A stretch of 64,000 nucleotides of DNA from Algoriphagus aestuarii (GTDB lineage: Bacteria; Bacteroidota; Bacteroidia; Cytophagales; Cyclobacteriaceae), in contig JAFIDK010000001.1 in assembly GCA_017051695.1 (NCBI GenBank), forward strand, positions 558,001 through 622,000, written 5' to 3'. The notes beneath the pieces are model-generated. The model was not told the DNA's origin, ran no database searches, and saw only the letters and a list, made by a program, of their open reading frames with translations. This document shows, one piece after another, positions 33,145-41,006 of this stretch (position 1 is its first letter; each line of letters begins with the position of its first letter). The position numbers were made by a program, and so were the translations under genes.

Positions 33145-33993
33145 GTGCAGGTTTTCCATACCGGGGCCGAGTGGCAAAAAAACTGGCTCCATGCGCTCCA
33201 AACAAAGAAATCTATTGGTTTTGTCCCCACCATGGGTGCACTTCATGAGGGCCATTTAGATCTGATCAGAGCTTCCAAAAAATCAACTGATTTAACAGTC
33301 GTTTCTATCTTTGTCAACCCAATTCAGTTTAATAATTCCGAAGATTTTGAGAAATATCCTGTTCTAACTGATCAGGATTTAAGTCTTTTGGAAAAAGAAA
33401 ATGTGGATTTCGTTTTCTTACCTTCTGTGGAGAGTATTTATCCACAGAAACCTACACTCAGCTTTGATTTTGGAAAGCTGGAAACTGTGTTGGAAGGGGC
33501 ATTTCGTCCCGGTCATTTCAGTGGAGTCGGGATTATAGTTTCGAAACTTTTTAATATCATCCGCCCCCATCAGTCTTTTTTTGGTCAGAAAGATTTGCAG
33601 CAGATAGCAGTTATTAAAAGGCTGGTGGCTGATCTCTCCTTTCCGATAGAAATCATGGTGGTTCCGACGAGAAGAGAAACTGATGGACTGGCATTATCCT
33701 CCAGAAACATGCGGCTTTCTCAAAATGAAAGAGAAAAAGCATTGATCCTATTTAACAGTTTAAGCTTTGCCAAAAATGAACTATTGAAAGGTGAAAAATG
33801 GTTGGAGATTCGGAACCAAATTACGCAGGCATTTGAGGCAGAGCCATTGGCCAAATTGGAGTATTTTGAATTAGTCGATCCGGAATCATTCCATGTTTAT
33901 TCGGAATTTGATCCCACCAAAAACTCTTCGATTTGCGTGGCTTCTTATATTGGAAATATCAGATTAATAGATAACCTTCCAATAATTCCTTAA
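33145..33993 (+). CDS. panC: Pantothenate synthetase (pantoate-beta-alanine ligase)
   Basis: Joins pantoate and beta-alanine with ATP in coenzyme A synthesis. The 282-residue protein appears to start at GTG (MQVFHTGAEW). It shows the ATP-binding FVPTMGALHEGHLDLIRASK near residue 27 (HIGH-like), VSIFVNPIQF, FRPGHFSGVGIIVSKLFNII, the FGQKDLQQ loop near 146 and the KMSKS-like VVPTRRETDGLALSSRNMRL near 172. panD, whose product supplies beta-alanine, follows after 21 bp. Confidence 0.97.
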   Translation: MQVFHTGAEWQKNWLHALQTKKSIGFVPTMGALHEGHLDLIRASKKSTDLTVVSIFVNPIQFNNSEDFEKYPVLTDQDLSLLEKENVDFVFLPSVESIYPQKPTLSFDFGKLETVLEGAFRPGHFSGVGIIVSKLFNIIRPHQSFFGQKDLQQIAVIKRLVADLSFPIEIMVVPTRRETDGLALSSRNMRLSQNEREKALILFNSLSFAKNELLKGEKWLEIRNQITQAFEAEPLAKLEYFELVDPESFHVYSEFDPTKNSSICVASYIGNIRLIDNLPIIP

Positions 33994-34014
33994 TTTTGCG
34001 GCAAATTTCTAACA

Positions 34015-34362
34015 ATGCAAATCCAGGTATTAAAATCCAAAATTCACAGAGTTAAAATCACACAAGCAGAACTCAATTATGTGGGCTCAATCACTATTGA
34101 TGAAGACTTGATGGATGCGGCTAATCTCATTGAAAATGAGAAAGTTCAGATAGTAAATGTGAACAATGGCGAACGATTGGAAACATATGTAATCACAGGA
34201 GAAAGAGGAAGTGGACAAGTTTGTTTAAACGGTCCGGCAGCAAGAAAAGCACAGGTTGGAGATGTGGTGATTATCATTTCTTATGCCGGGATGGATATGG
34301 AAGAAGCAAAAAAACACAAACCTGTCCTCATTTTCCCTGACGAAAGAAATAAAATTATATGA
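34015..34362 (+). CDS. panD: Aspartate 1-decarboxylase
   Basis: Pyruvoyl enzyme that makes beta-alanine from aspartate for pantothenate. It has 115 residues; self-cleavage occurs at Gly24-Ser25 in [10 protein letters not shown], with Lys9 in the active site. Other conserved stretches are [12 protein letters not shown] and [20 protein letters not shown]. The last codons (AAT AAA ATT ATA TGA) run into the left end of repeat element copy B: the stop codon uses the element's first bases. It is in an operon with panC. Confidence 0.97.
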   Translation: MQIQVLKSKIHRVKITQAELNYVGSITIDEDLMDAANLIENEKVQIVNVNNGERLETYVITGERGSGQVCLNGPAARKAQVGDVVIIISYAGMDMEEAKKHKPVLIFPDERNKII

Positions 34363-34508
34363 TTATCCGCAATGAGGCCAGTCACCTTATTTTCTTTGCT
34401 TGATTGGCAGGAAGACCGATGACGGATGACCGAAGCAGCCTCACAACTAGAGTTTACCATTTATTAAGCCGCTTTAATCTATTAACTGGTAAAATAGCGG
34501 ATATACAT
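34359..34508 (+). mobile_element. MITE-like repeat element, copy B (150 bp)
   Basis: Runs from ATGATTATCCGC to GCGGATATACAT, the two ends being inverted copies. It is collinear with copy A along its length, including the core GATGACGGATGACCGAAG. It lies immediately after panD, whose TGA stop is built from the element's second to fourth bases. No coding potential is evident. Confidence 0.82.
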
Positions 34509-34518
34509 ATAAAATTAT

Positions 34519-34651
34519 ATGATTATCCGCAATGAGGCCAGTCACCTCAGTTTCTTAGCTTATCAGGTTGGAAGACCAAAGTGGCCTCAATTGTTAAGTT
34601 TAACATATCTTACATTGCTTTTGCCACTTTACTGGTAGTAAGCGGATATAT
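34519..34651 (+). mobile_element. MITE-like repeat element, copy C (133 bp, internally deleted)
   Basis: Shares the first 30 or so bases of copy B almost exactly (ATGATTATCCGCAATGAGGC onward) and ends AGCGGATATAT. Compared with A and B it lacks about 14 bp of the GATGACG/GATGACC core. Its left half carries GAGGCCA and its centre TGGCCTC, so a large hairpin is possible. Together with copy B it fills the 302-bp gap between panD and the next gene. Confidence 0.8.
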
Positions 34652-34664
34652 ATAAAATTATTTG

Positions 34665-35669
34665 ATGAACAATCAAAAACTAAAACAATGGATCCAGGTA
34701 GTTATTTCTTTAGGAATAGCGGTCTGGATCTTTTGGTTTTTATACAAAGACATTGCTTTAGATAGCCTTCTCCAGCAAATCAAATCCAGTAACTGGCTTT
34801 GGATAGGTGCTTCCATGTTGATTTCCTTAGTAAGTTATGGGATGAGAGGCTGGAGATGGTCTTTACTGATACATTCAGAAGAAGGGGAAAAAGTAAACCC
34901 CATGCGAGCGTATCACGCTACCATGATAGGATACTTGGTGAATTTAATGATTCCAAGAGCTGGAGAGGTTGCAAAATGCGGTGTACTCACCCGAACAAAT
35001 GGGATTTCTATGGGGCATTTATTAGGCACAGTAATTTTGGAAAGAAGTGTGGATTTACTTTGTCTTATGGGTACCATTTTACTGGCTTTCGTTGTCCAGA
35101 ACGAATTGTTTTTAGAATTGGCGAGTCAGTTAGTCAATGTTGAAAGTTTAATTTCAGCTCTTAAATCCAATCTTCCGATAGCGATCGGAGGACTGGTAAT
35201 TTTAATCCTGATCATCAGATTTATTTTCAAAAGGTTCAGCGATCACGGTTTAATCAACAAAATCCAGCACTTTATCAGAGAAATAGCAGGCGGGCTAAAA
35301 AGAATCGGAAAAATGGATAATCCAATTGGTTTTTGGACAAGTTCTATTTTGCTTTGGGTTCTTTATTTTTTAACCATGTACACCGTCTCATTGGGAATAG
35401 AAAGCACTGCCAATTTGTCTACTGGAGAAGTACTTTTAGTCATGGTTATGGGCAGTATTGGCATGGTGGCACCCGTACAGGGGGGAATTGGCACCTTCCA
35501 TGCACTTGTGGCCTTTATTTTGATCCAGTTCGGTGTATCTGAAGTTGATGGCAAAATATTCGCCGCCATCATCCACGGGACACAGTTAGTACTAGTTCTT
35601 ATTTTAGGGATTATAAGTTGGGTTTCCATGATGAAATTACCAACTTGGAAACAACCTGAACAGGCATAA
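34665..35669 (+). CDS. Lysylphosphatidylglycerol-synthase-TM-region/UPF0104 family membrane protein
   Basis: A 334-residue inner-membrane protein with about eight hydrophobic helices and no soluble catalytic domain, matching the YbhN/AglD-like (UPF0104) family. Conserved features include SYGMRGWRWSLLI near residue 60, the helix-breaking NLMIPRAGEVAKCGVL near 97 and GSIGMVAPVQGGIGTFHALV near 265. Such proteins are thought to handle lipids or lipid-linked intermediates. I chose ATG over the in-frame TTG one codon upstream. The start ATG directly follows the third ATAAAATTAT repeat. Confidence 0.9.
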   Translation: MNNQKLKQWIQVVISLGIAVWIFWFLYKDIALDSLLQQIKSSNWLWIGASMLISLVSYGMRGWRWSLLIHSEEGEKVNPMRAYHATMIGYLVNLMIPRAGEVAKCGVLTRTNGISMGHLLGTVILERSVDLLCLMGTILLAFVVQNELFLELASQLVNVESLISALKSNLPIAIGGLVILILIIRFIFKRFSDHGLINKIQHFIREIAGGLKRIGKMDNPIGFWTSSILLWVLYFLTMYTVSLGIESTANLSTGEVLLVMVMGSIGMVAPVQGGIGTFHALVAFILIQFGVSEVDGKIFAAIIHGTQLVLVLILGIISWVSMMKLPTWKQPEQA

Positions 35670-35697
35670 ATCGTTATCTAAAGCAAATTAATAAACT

Positions 35698-36384
35698 ATG
35701 ATATTTATAATTGTAATCATCTTTTCCATTGCTGGGTTTGCTGTCAGCAGCAGATTGAAAAGTAAGTTTAAGAAGTATTCTCAGACTCCGTTACAGGCAA
35801 ACCTTTCTGGAGCAGAAATTGCCAAGTTAATGCTGGCAGACAATAACATTCACGATGTACAGGTAGTATGTGTAGAAGGTCAATTAACGGATCATTACAA
35901 TCCGGCAAATAAGACTGTGAATCTTAGCCCAGATGTATTTTATGGAAGAAATGCTGCTGCAGCAGCAGTTGCATCTCACGAATGTGGGCACGCTGTACAA
36001 CATGCCACTTCCTACACATGGCTTAATTTAAGGTCGACATTGGTTCCGATACAAAATAGTGCAAGTAAGATTTTGAATATAGTATTGATTGCCTCTTTAT
36101 TTGGTGGTTTGGCTTTAGGATTACCTGTACCTTTTATAGGTTATATCATAGTAGGATCTTATTCGGTGATCACTCTGTTTACAATCGTGACATTACCGGT
36201 GGAATTTGATGCGAGTAATAGAGCTTTGGCTTGGGTAAAAACCCGTAACATCGTTACTCCAACGGAATATGAAATGTCAAAAGATGCCTTGAAATGGGCT
36301 GCAATGACTTATGTAGTCGCAGCATTAGCTTCCATTACTACATTAGCCTATTATATCATGGTGTTTTTTGGAGGGAGAGATTGA
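35698..36384 (+). CDS. YugP-like membrane zinc metallopeptidase
   Basis: A 228-residue membrane protease of the Zn_peptidase_2 (YugP) family. The zinc motif HECGHA (His94, Glu95, His98) follows AAAAAVASHE, and a downstream EFDASNRAL motif near residue 168 supplies the third ligand region. Hydrophobic segments lie at the N-terminus, around residues 120-165, and at the C-terminus. The family is cytosolic-membrane located; substrates are not well defined. It follows the flippase-like gene by 28 bp and ends in a strong terminator. Confidence 0.93.
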   Translation: MIFIIVIIFSIAGFAVSSRLKSKFKKYSQTPLQANLSGAEIAKLMLADNNIHDVQVVCVEGQLTDHYNPANKTVNLSPDVFYGRNAAAAAVASHECGHAVQHATSYTWLNLRSTLVPIQNSASKILNIVLIASLFGGLALGLPVPFIGYIIVGSYSVITLFTIVTLPVEFDASNRALAWVKTRNIVTPTEYEMSKDALKWAAMTYVVAALASITTLAYYIMVFFGGRD

Positions 36385-36407
36385 TCCAGATCAAATAAGA
36401 ATTTGGG

Positions 36408-36440
36408 AGAGGGGCAAGGTTTTGCCCCTCTTCTTTTTTT
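36408..36440 (+). terminator. Intrinsic terminator
   Basis: A 10-bp stem AGAGGGGCAA/TTGCCCCTCT with a GGTT loop is followed by TC and seven T. It ends the zinc-peptidase transcript. Confidence 0.9.
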
Positions 36441-36482
36441 GGTATATCTTCCTCTTCAAGATCATAAACCCAAAAATCGATT

Positions 36483-37622
36483 ATGGATTTCCAACTATCA
36501 GAAGAACATTTAGCAGTAAAAGAAGCCGCAAGAGAATTTGCCCAAACTGAGCTTTTGCCAGGTGTTATAGAAAGGGACACTCATGCCATATTTCCAAAAG
36601 AGCAGGTTATGAAAATGGGGGAATTGGGTTTTTTAGGAATGATGGTAGATCCCAAATACCATGGAGGTGGGATGGACACCATTTCTTATGTGTTGGCAAT
36701 GGAAGAACTTTCAAAAATAGATGCCTCTGCTTCCGTAGCCATGTCAGTCAATAATTCTTTGGTTTGCTGGGGACTGGAAAAGTATGGATCAGAGGAGCAA
36801 AAGGAAAAGTACTTGAAACCATTGGCAGCAGGTGAACTTTTGGGCGCATTTTGTTTATCTGAACCGGAAGCTGGATCAGACGCCACATCCCAAAGAACAG
36901 AAGCTGTACGAGATGGAGATCATTATATTTTAAACGGAACGAAAAACTGGATTACCAATGGTAATTCTGCAAGTATTTATTTGGTGATCGCCCAGACTCA
37001 TCCCGAACTAGGCCATAAAGGAATTTCTGTATTTATTGTGGAAAAAGGATGGGATGGTTTTGTAGTAGGCAAAAAGGAAGATAAACTCGGAATCAGAGGT
37101 TCAGACACGCATTCCTTGATGTTTACAGACGTCAAAGTTCCGGTGGAAAACAGGATTGGGGATGAAGGGTTTGGCTTTACTTACGCCATGGAAACTTTAA
37201 ATGGAGGGAGGATCGGGATCGCAGCACAGGCATTGGGAATCGCGGCAGGAGCATATGAATTGGCTTTGGCCTATTCAAAAGAAAGAAAGGCATTTGGCAA
37301 AGCGATCAGCCAGCACCAAGCTATTCAATTCAAATTAGCCGATATGGCAACCCAAATTGAAGCAGCAAGGCTTTTGGTGCACAAAGCCGCTTGGCTGAAA
37401 GACCAAGGAGAAGAGTATGCCCATGCCTCTGCAATAGCCAAACTTTATGCATCTCAAGTGGCTATGGACGTGACTGTGGAAGCTATACAGGTTCATGGGG
37501 GCTATGGGTACGTAAAAGAATACCATGTGGAAAGACTCATGCGAGATGCTAAAATCACACAGATATATGAGGGAACTTCGGAAATCCAAAAAATAGTAAT
37601 ATCCAGAGGAATATTGAGATAA
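36483..37622 (+). CDS. Acyl-CoA dehydrogenase (short/medium-chain type)
   Basis: FAD enzyme of fatty-acid or branched-chain amino-acid oxidation that forms trans-2-enoyl-CoA and passes electrons to ETF. At 379 residues it is the soluble tetrameric type. Signatures present: GAFCLSEPEAGSDATSQRT near residue 122, NGTKNWITNGNSASIYLV near 145, KLGIRGSDTHSLMFTDVKVP near 200, QHQAIQFKLADMATQIEAARLL near 280 and the catalytic-base region QIYEGTSEIQKIVISRGIL near 360. The Glu in IYEGTSEIQ points to a butyryl-CoA dehydrogenase-like member. No bcd/etf partners are adjacent. Confidence 0.95.
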   Translation: MDFQLSEEHLAVKEAAREFAQTELLPGVIERDTHAIFPKEQVMKMGELGFLGMMVDPKYHGGGMDTISYVLAMEELSKIDASASVAMSVNNSLVCWGLEKYGSEEQKEKYLKPLAAGELLGAFCLSEPEAGSDATSQRTEAVRDGDHYILNGTKNWITNGNSASIYLVIAQTHPELGHKGISVFIVEKGWDGFVVGKKEDKLGIRGSDTHSLMFTDVKVPVENRIGDEGFGFTYAMETLNGGRIGIAAQALGIAAGAYELALAYSKERKAFGKAISQHQAIQFKLADMATQIEAARLLVHKAAWLKDQGEEYAHASAIAKLYASQVAMDVTVEAIQVHGGYGYVKEYHVERLMRDAKITQIYEGTSEIQKIVISRGILR

Positions 37623-37645
37623 TCCAGTTTTTAAATAATTATAGA

Positions 37646-37677
37646 GGGTATAATTACAAGTAATTATACCCATTTTT
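37646..37677 (+). terminator. Intrinsic terminator
   Basis: An 11-bp stem GGGTATAATTA/TAATTATACCC with a CAAG loop is followed by a T-rich stretch. It ends the acyl-CoA dehydrogenase transcript. Confidence 0.85.
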
Positions 37678-37729
37678 TATTTATTTATACCTTTTATCAA
37701 ATTTTTATGTTTTTCAGTAAGAAAAATCA

Positions 37730-37737
37730 TATTTTTG
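37730..37737 (+). promoter_or_regulatory. Bacteroidota -7 promoter element for the AraC-type regulator gene
   Basis: TATTTTTG matches TAnnTTTG and lies 25 nt before the ATG. Confidence 0.5.
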
Positions 37738-37762
37738 TTTTCTGTTTTTCTACTAAAAAATA

Positions 37763-38689
37763 ATGGAATATTACAACAAAGTAATTGAGTCAATCAATGT
37801 TCGGTTTTTAAGGGGCAATAACTACCGGGTAGAAAAACCCGCAACAGTTGTGAACTATGAAGAATCCGACAACACATTGGTATTGTTACACCATGGCACA
37901 CTTAAGTTTGGCGAAGATCAGGAATTAGTGAATGAGGGAGAAGTACTTTTTTTACCAGGCGGTCAAAAAACTGTTTTAACGATCGGTGGAAGTGCTAAAA
38001 AGAGTGAAGTTAACCTTGATCAGTTTTTAGAGTCCAAGAAAAAACACCTTCAAAGCTTAAGTTTTAGGGAAATCAAAAACACTGAGGACGACTGTATTTC
38101 CATGGTCAGTTTTGAATCAAAGGTTTTTGATGTCGTTAATTTTTTCAATTCACTGGACATCCCTCCTTTTATCATCCGATTTAATGATCGATTAGCAACG
38201 ATTATCGAAGATCTGATGAAGGAAATGGAACAAACACATGTTGGTAGAGAAAGGGCTCTCAAAGCTCAAACTGAGATTTTGGTTATTGAGTTATTGCGCC
38301 ATATCCTGAAAAACAGATTATTCCTTGAGGAATTATCTACCAACTCCACTTACTTTAAAGATCCACGCTTGATCGACCTGTTCAACTACATCAAAACAAA
38401 CCTTGGCGGGGATCTTTCAAATAAAGTTCTGGCAAAAGTCGCCAATGTGTCTGAAGATTATGTCGGTCAATATTTTAAAATGCTGACAGGAATAAATCCT
38501 CAAGACTATATCGAATACCAAAGAATGGAAGCTGCAGTGGAATTATTGAGAACTACCAAAAAGTCCATTAGAGATATAGGAAAAGAAGTAGGTTATAAAG
38601 ACACCGCTTATTTCTGTAGAAGATTTAAAATGATGTATGGTGTTCCTGCCGGAAAAATGAGAAGAAGAGAGTCCTTAATTAACGTTTAA
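37763..38689 (+). CDS. AraC family transcriptional regulator
   Basis: A 308-residue regulator. Residues 1-165 form a cupin-like sensory domain (EGEVLFLPGGQKTVLTIGG), and the C-terminal 100 residues hold the two helix-turn-helix motifs (NKVLAKVANVSEDYVGQYFKMLTGINPQDYIEYQRMEAAVELL; IRDIGKEVGYKDTAYFCRRFKMMYGVPAGKMR). The closest functional neighbours give no obvious regulon; the acyl-CoA dehydrogenase upstream is separated by a terminator. Its 3' end overlaps that of the converging GGGP synthase gene by 15 bases. Confidence 0.93.
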   Translation: MEYYNKVIESINVRFLRGNNYRVEKPATVVNYEESDNTLVLLHHGTLKFGEDQELVNEGEVLFLPGGQKTVLTIGGSAKKSEVNLDQFLESKKKHLQSLSFREIKNTEDDCISMVSFESKVFDVVNFFNSLDIPPFIIRFNDRLATIIEDLMKEMEQTHVGRERALKAQTEILVIELLRHILKNRLFLEELSTNSTYFKDPRLIDLFNYIKTNLGGDLSNKVLAKVANVSEDYVGQYFKMLTGINPQDYIEYQRMEAAVELLRTTKKSIRDIGKEVGYKDTAYFCRRFKMMYGVPAGKMRRRESLINV

Positions 38690-39472
38690 AGACAAATTAT
38701 ACCAAGCTTTATAATCTAAGACCTCGGACAAAAACCCGGGGTCTTTTTCTATGGTATTCCCCAAGACCACCAAATCCGCTCCAGCCTCATATGCGTCTTT
38801 GAGTTTTTCTAAATTATCTATTCCGCCTCCTACTATCAGCGGACATGGAACCAAATCCCTGACAGATTCTATCACTTGACTAGAAACCGGACTTTTTGCC
38901 CCGCTACCAGCATCAATAAAAAAATATCTTAGCCCAAGATAATATCCTGCTAAGGCTGTGTTTTTTACCAAATTTAGATTTGAATTCAAAATGGGTAATG
39001 TCTGGCTTACTGTGTGTACCCGGGTAATCTCACCATCATTGACCAGCAAATAAGCTGTTGGAAGCACTTCCAATCCCATTTTCAATATTTTTGGAGCAGC
39101 CTGTACATGCTGCCCAATCAATAAATCAGGGTTTCTGCCTGAAAGCAAAGAAAGGAACAAAATAGCATCGGCATTTTCAGCCAATTGCACCTGGGAACCG
39201 GGAAAAATAACAATGGGAATATTGCCGGAAATTCTTTTGATGGCATCTATAATTTCTGAAAAACCATTGCTTTCAAAATCACTTCCTCCCACCATAATCA
39301 AATCCAATTCGGAGTCCTTGACCCAATCAAAATTCTGGGTAAATAATTCCGGACACGAAAATTTTTCAGGGTCTATCAGCCAAGCCAAGCCTTTCTTTTT
39401 GGATCGGTATAGCGACTGTAAAAGGTTACTGATTTTTCTCGTTTCCTGTTTCGGCATCTTCTGCTGATCCAT
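38675..39472 (-). CDS. Geranylgeranylglyceryl phosphate synthase family protein
   Basis: A TIM-barrel prenyltransferase of the GGGPS/PcrB family, which joins an isoprenoid diphosphate to glycerol-1-phosphate in an ether bond. Visible motifs: WLIDPEKF near residue 30, MVGGSDF near 60, PIVIFPGSQVQLAENADAILFLSLLSGRNPDLLIG near 85-125, RYFFIDAGSGAKSPV near 185 and PLIVGGGI near 210 with GADLVVLGNTIEKD. Group II GGGPS enzymes have been characterised in Bacteroidota; the end product there is not settled. The ATG at 39472 or 39457 could start it; both overlap the upstream gene. Confidence 0.92.
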   Translation of the reverse strand: MDQQKMPKQETRKISNLLQSLYRSKKKGLAWLIDPEKFSCPELFTQNFDWVKDSELDLIMVGGSDFESNGFSEIIDAIKRISGNIPIVIFPGSQVQLAENADAILFLSLLSGRNPDLLIGQHVQAAPKILKMGLEVLPTAYLLVNDGEITRVHTVSQTLPILNSNLNLVKNTALAGYYLGLRYFFIDAGSGAKSPVSSQVIESVRDLVPCPLIVGGGIDNLEKLKDAYEAGADLVVLGNTIEKDPGFLSEVLDYKAWYNLSLNVN

Positions 39473-39818
39473 TACTAAACAAGTTCGGAAGGTATTTTTC
39501 TTTTGCATATGCAAGACCCAAGACCAGTAAACGCTGCCCTAAGGAAGGGAGAAACCCTCCGGTTTTAGGTTTTTGCTTTAACCGATCTTTGATCTCTTCA
39601 GTCAATAGACCTTCCTTCTCTAAAAGAGCCAGGGCTTTCTCTGTACTCTTGTTTTTCTTGCGCTTTTTGGTTTTCAATATCGCCATTGCTATCAGGCCAC
39701 CAGCAAGCGCAATCCCACCTATTTTAATCCAGTCTTCAGAATCTCTTTTAAGCAATTCCAATTGTTTGGCTAAAGTCTGCTCTAATTCTTCTGATTTACT
39801 TTCAAGCTCCTGTTTCAT
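39426..39818 (-). CDS. YtxH-like single-helix membrane protein
   Basis: A 130-residue protein with an N-terminal coiled coil (MKQELESKSEELEQTLAKQLELLKRDSEDW), one transmembrane helix near residues 33-48 (IGGIALAGGLIAMAIL), a lysine-rich stretch, and a C-terminal amphipathic region. I recognise no defined family beyond this YtxH-like layout. The start chosen, MKQELES, overlaps the holin-like gene by 17 bases; its 3' end overlaps the GGGP synthase gene by 47 bases, so the three are likely translated in a coupled way. Confidence 0.78.
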   Translation of the reverse strand: MKQELESKSEELEQTLAKQLELLKRDSEDWIKIGGIALAGGLIAMAILKTKKRKKNKSTEKALALLEKEGLLTEEIKDRLKQKPKTGGFLPSLGQRLLVLGLAYAKEKYLPNLFSNGSAEDAETGNEKNQ

Positions 39819-40173
39819 CTTCTTTCTTTTTGATTTTACGAGCATTGAATATAAATACCTTCATTCCTTCCTGAACATTTTTCTGGATAGATTTTGAATA
39901 TCGGGTATAATATAAAAAAGCTAAAACCATGAGGTAAATAAGCCCGACCAACAAGAATCCCAAATAAGGGGAATTTGTGTATTGACTCAGGAAAAAAGCG
40001 AGTGAAAAACTAAAAAACAGTAAAACCAACAGGAAAACCGCACACATAAACAGGAGAAGCAAAATTCTCGAGATAATCCCAAGGAATTCTTCCTGTATTT
40101 CTAGTTTTACAATCTCTACTTTAGTCTCAACAATTCCTTTTACGGTTTGGACTATTTCTCCAATTTTTAACAT
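39802..40173 (-). CDS. Phage holin family/holin-X-like small membrane protein
   Basis: A 123-residue protein with an N-terminal amphipathic helix (GEIVQTVKGIVETKVEIVKLEIQEEF), two transmembrane segments near residues 33-62 and 70-90 and a basic C-terminus. This is the Phage_holin_3_6 (Actinobacterial holin-X) layout, a widespread chromosomal family often beside YtxH-like proteins and not evidence for a prophage. It may form membrane-associated assemblies. It is first of the overlapping trio with the YtxH-like and GGGP synthase genes. Confidence 0.85.
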   Translation of the reverse strand: MLKIGEIVQTVKGIVETKVEIVKLEIQEEFLGIISRILLLLFMCAVFLLVLLFFSFSLAFFLSQYTNSPYLGFLLVGLIYLMVLAFLYYTRYSKSIQKNVQEGMKVFIFNARKIKKKEDETGA

Positions 40174-40189
40174 AGAGTAAAATTTGGTT

Positions 40190-40197
40190 CAAAATTA
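40190..40197 (-). promoter_or_regulatory. Bacteroidota -7 promoter element for the holin-like/YtxH/GGGPS trio
   Basis: Minus-strand TAATTTTG matches TAnnTTTG, 16 nt upstream of the ATG at 40173. Confidence 0.5.
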
Positions 40198-40233
40198 AGT
40201 CACAATATACTTGAAATCGTAGGAGCAAAAAAA

Positions 40234-40863
40234 TCAGGTAGTCTCCTCGATCTTTTCTTCATAAAATTTAAATCGAAGAACAAGCTCTAGCGCAAATAGG
40301 ATTGCTTGGTTAATCGGCATCTGTTTTGTCAGGGAATCATCAATTTCATCCAAAAACATATAATATTTTGAAGCATTTGGAATCGTCAGCCCTTCATTTA
40401 TACTCTTGGTGGCAGCTTCAAAAAACTCCTTTTTGCCCTCCTTCAAAGTCTTACAGATAATGATGTCTTTTGAGCCATATTTATTTTTTCTGGCCGATGC
40501 GCCGAATAGCCGACATATCATTCCTCTGTTTACATAGTTGGTACAGTAGCCGGATTTGGGATTGTTAGGATGTGCCCGATAGACGATGCAGTTACCTTCA
40601 TCATCCCCTGTTTCCAATAATGTCACGATGGATTCAGCAATTCCTTTTGCATAAAACTCAAAAGCCAAAGGCAAAAATTCCAAAGGAGAAGCTGGAATTT
40701 GAGGATTGGCACAACAGGCTCCGCAACCGGAGACACAGGTCAGGCCGCTTTTTGAAGTAAACTCCCTTGCTTCTTCCTCCAGCTCCTTGAACACCTTCAA
40801 TACTGCTAGAGACTTTTCTTCGAGATTCAATGATATGTCAAAATAGTCTGCGAAAGTACGCAA
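40234..40863 (-). CDS. YkgJ family cysteine-cluster protein
   Basis: A 209-residue cytosolic protein with the CxxCxxC zinc/iron-cluster type arrangement of the YkgJ family: CVSGCGACCANPQIP near residue 43, then IVYRAHPNNPKSGYCTNYVNRGMICRLFG near 95 and IICKTLKEGKKEF. The family probably binds a zinc ion or Fe-S cluster through these cysteines; its reaction is unknown. The apparent start is TTG (MRTFADYF). It is divergent from the LOG-family gene, with a 16-bp palindrome in between. Confidence 0.88.
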   Translation of the reverse strand: MRTFADYFDISLNLEEKSLAVLKVFKELEEEAREFTSKSGLTCVSGCGACCANPQIPASPLEFLPLAFEFYAKGIAESIVTLLETGDDEGNCIVYRAHPNNPKSGYCTNYVNRGMICRLFGASARKNKYGSKDIIICKTLKEGKKEFFEAATKSINEGLTIPNASKYYMFLDEIDDSLTKQMPINQAILFALELVLRFKFYEEKIEETT

Positions 40864-40910
40864 AGCGAAGACACAAGATTCAATTAACCCAGTATATTTT
40901 TTTTGACTTG

Positions 40911-40926
40911 GTAATCAATTGATTAC
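40911..40926. promoter_or_regulatory. 16-bp perfect palindrome in a divergent intergenic region
   Basis: GTAATCAATTGATTAC is its own reverse complement. It lies between the divergent YkgJ-like and LOG-family genes, 48 and 81 bp from their starts. A dimeric regulator site is plausible; no -7 box was found to place it. Confidence 0.4.
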
Positions 40927-41006
40927 AGGAATTCAATCAGTAAAATACTCCTACTCACTAGACATTTTTAGCTAGAGATCGTTTTCTTTAAAAAAACTAG
41001 ATTGAA

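Larger units (their letters stand above)
34349..34661. repeat. Three exact 10-bp direct repeats bracketing element copies B and C
   Basis: ATAAAATTAT occurs at 34349-34358, 34509-34518 and 34652-34661, that is before copy B, between B and C, and after C. This is the pattern of target-site duplications from two successive insertions at one site. The A+T-only sequence makes chance matches easier, so the inference depends on the exact spacing at both ends of each element. Confidence 0.65.

Noticed and set aside
39802-40173. Possible prophage because of a holin-family protein
   Set aside because: The holin-X-like family is widespread on chromosomes; no capsid, terminase, tail, integrase or lysin gene is nearby.
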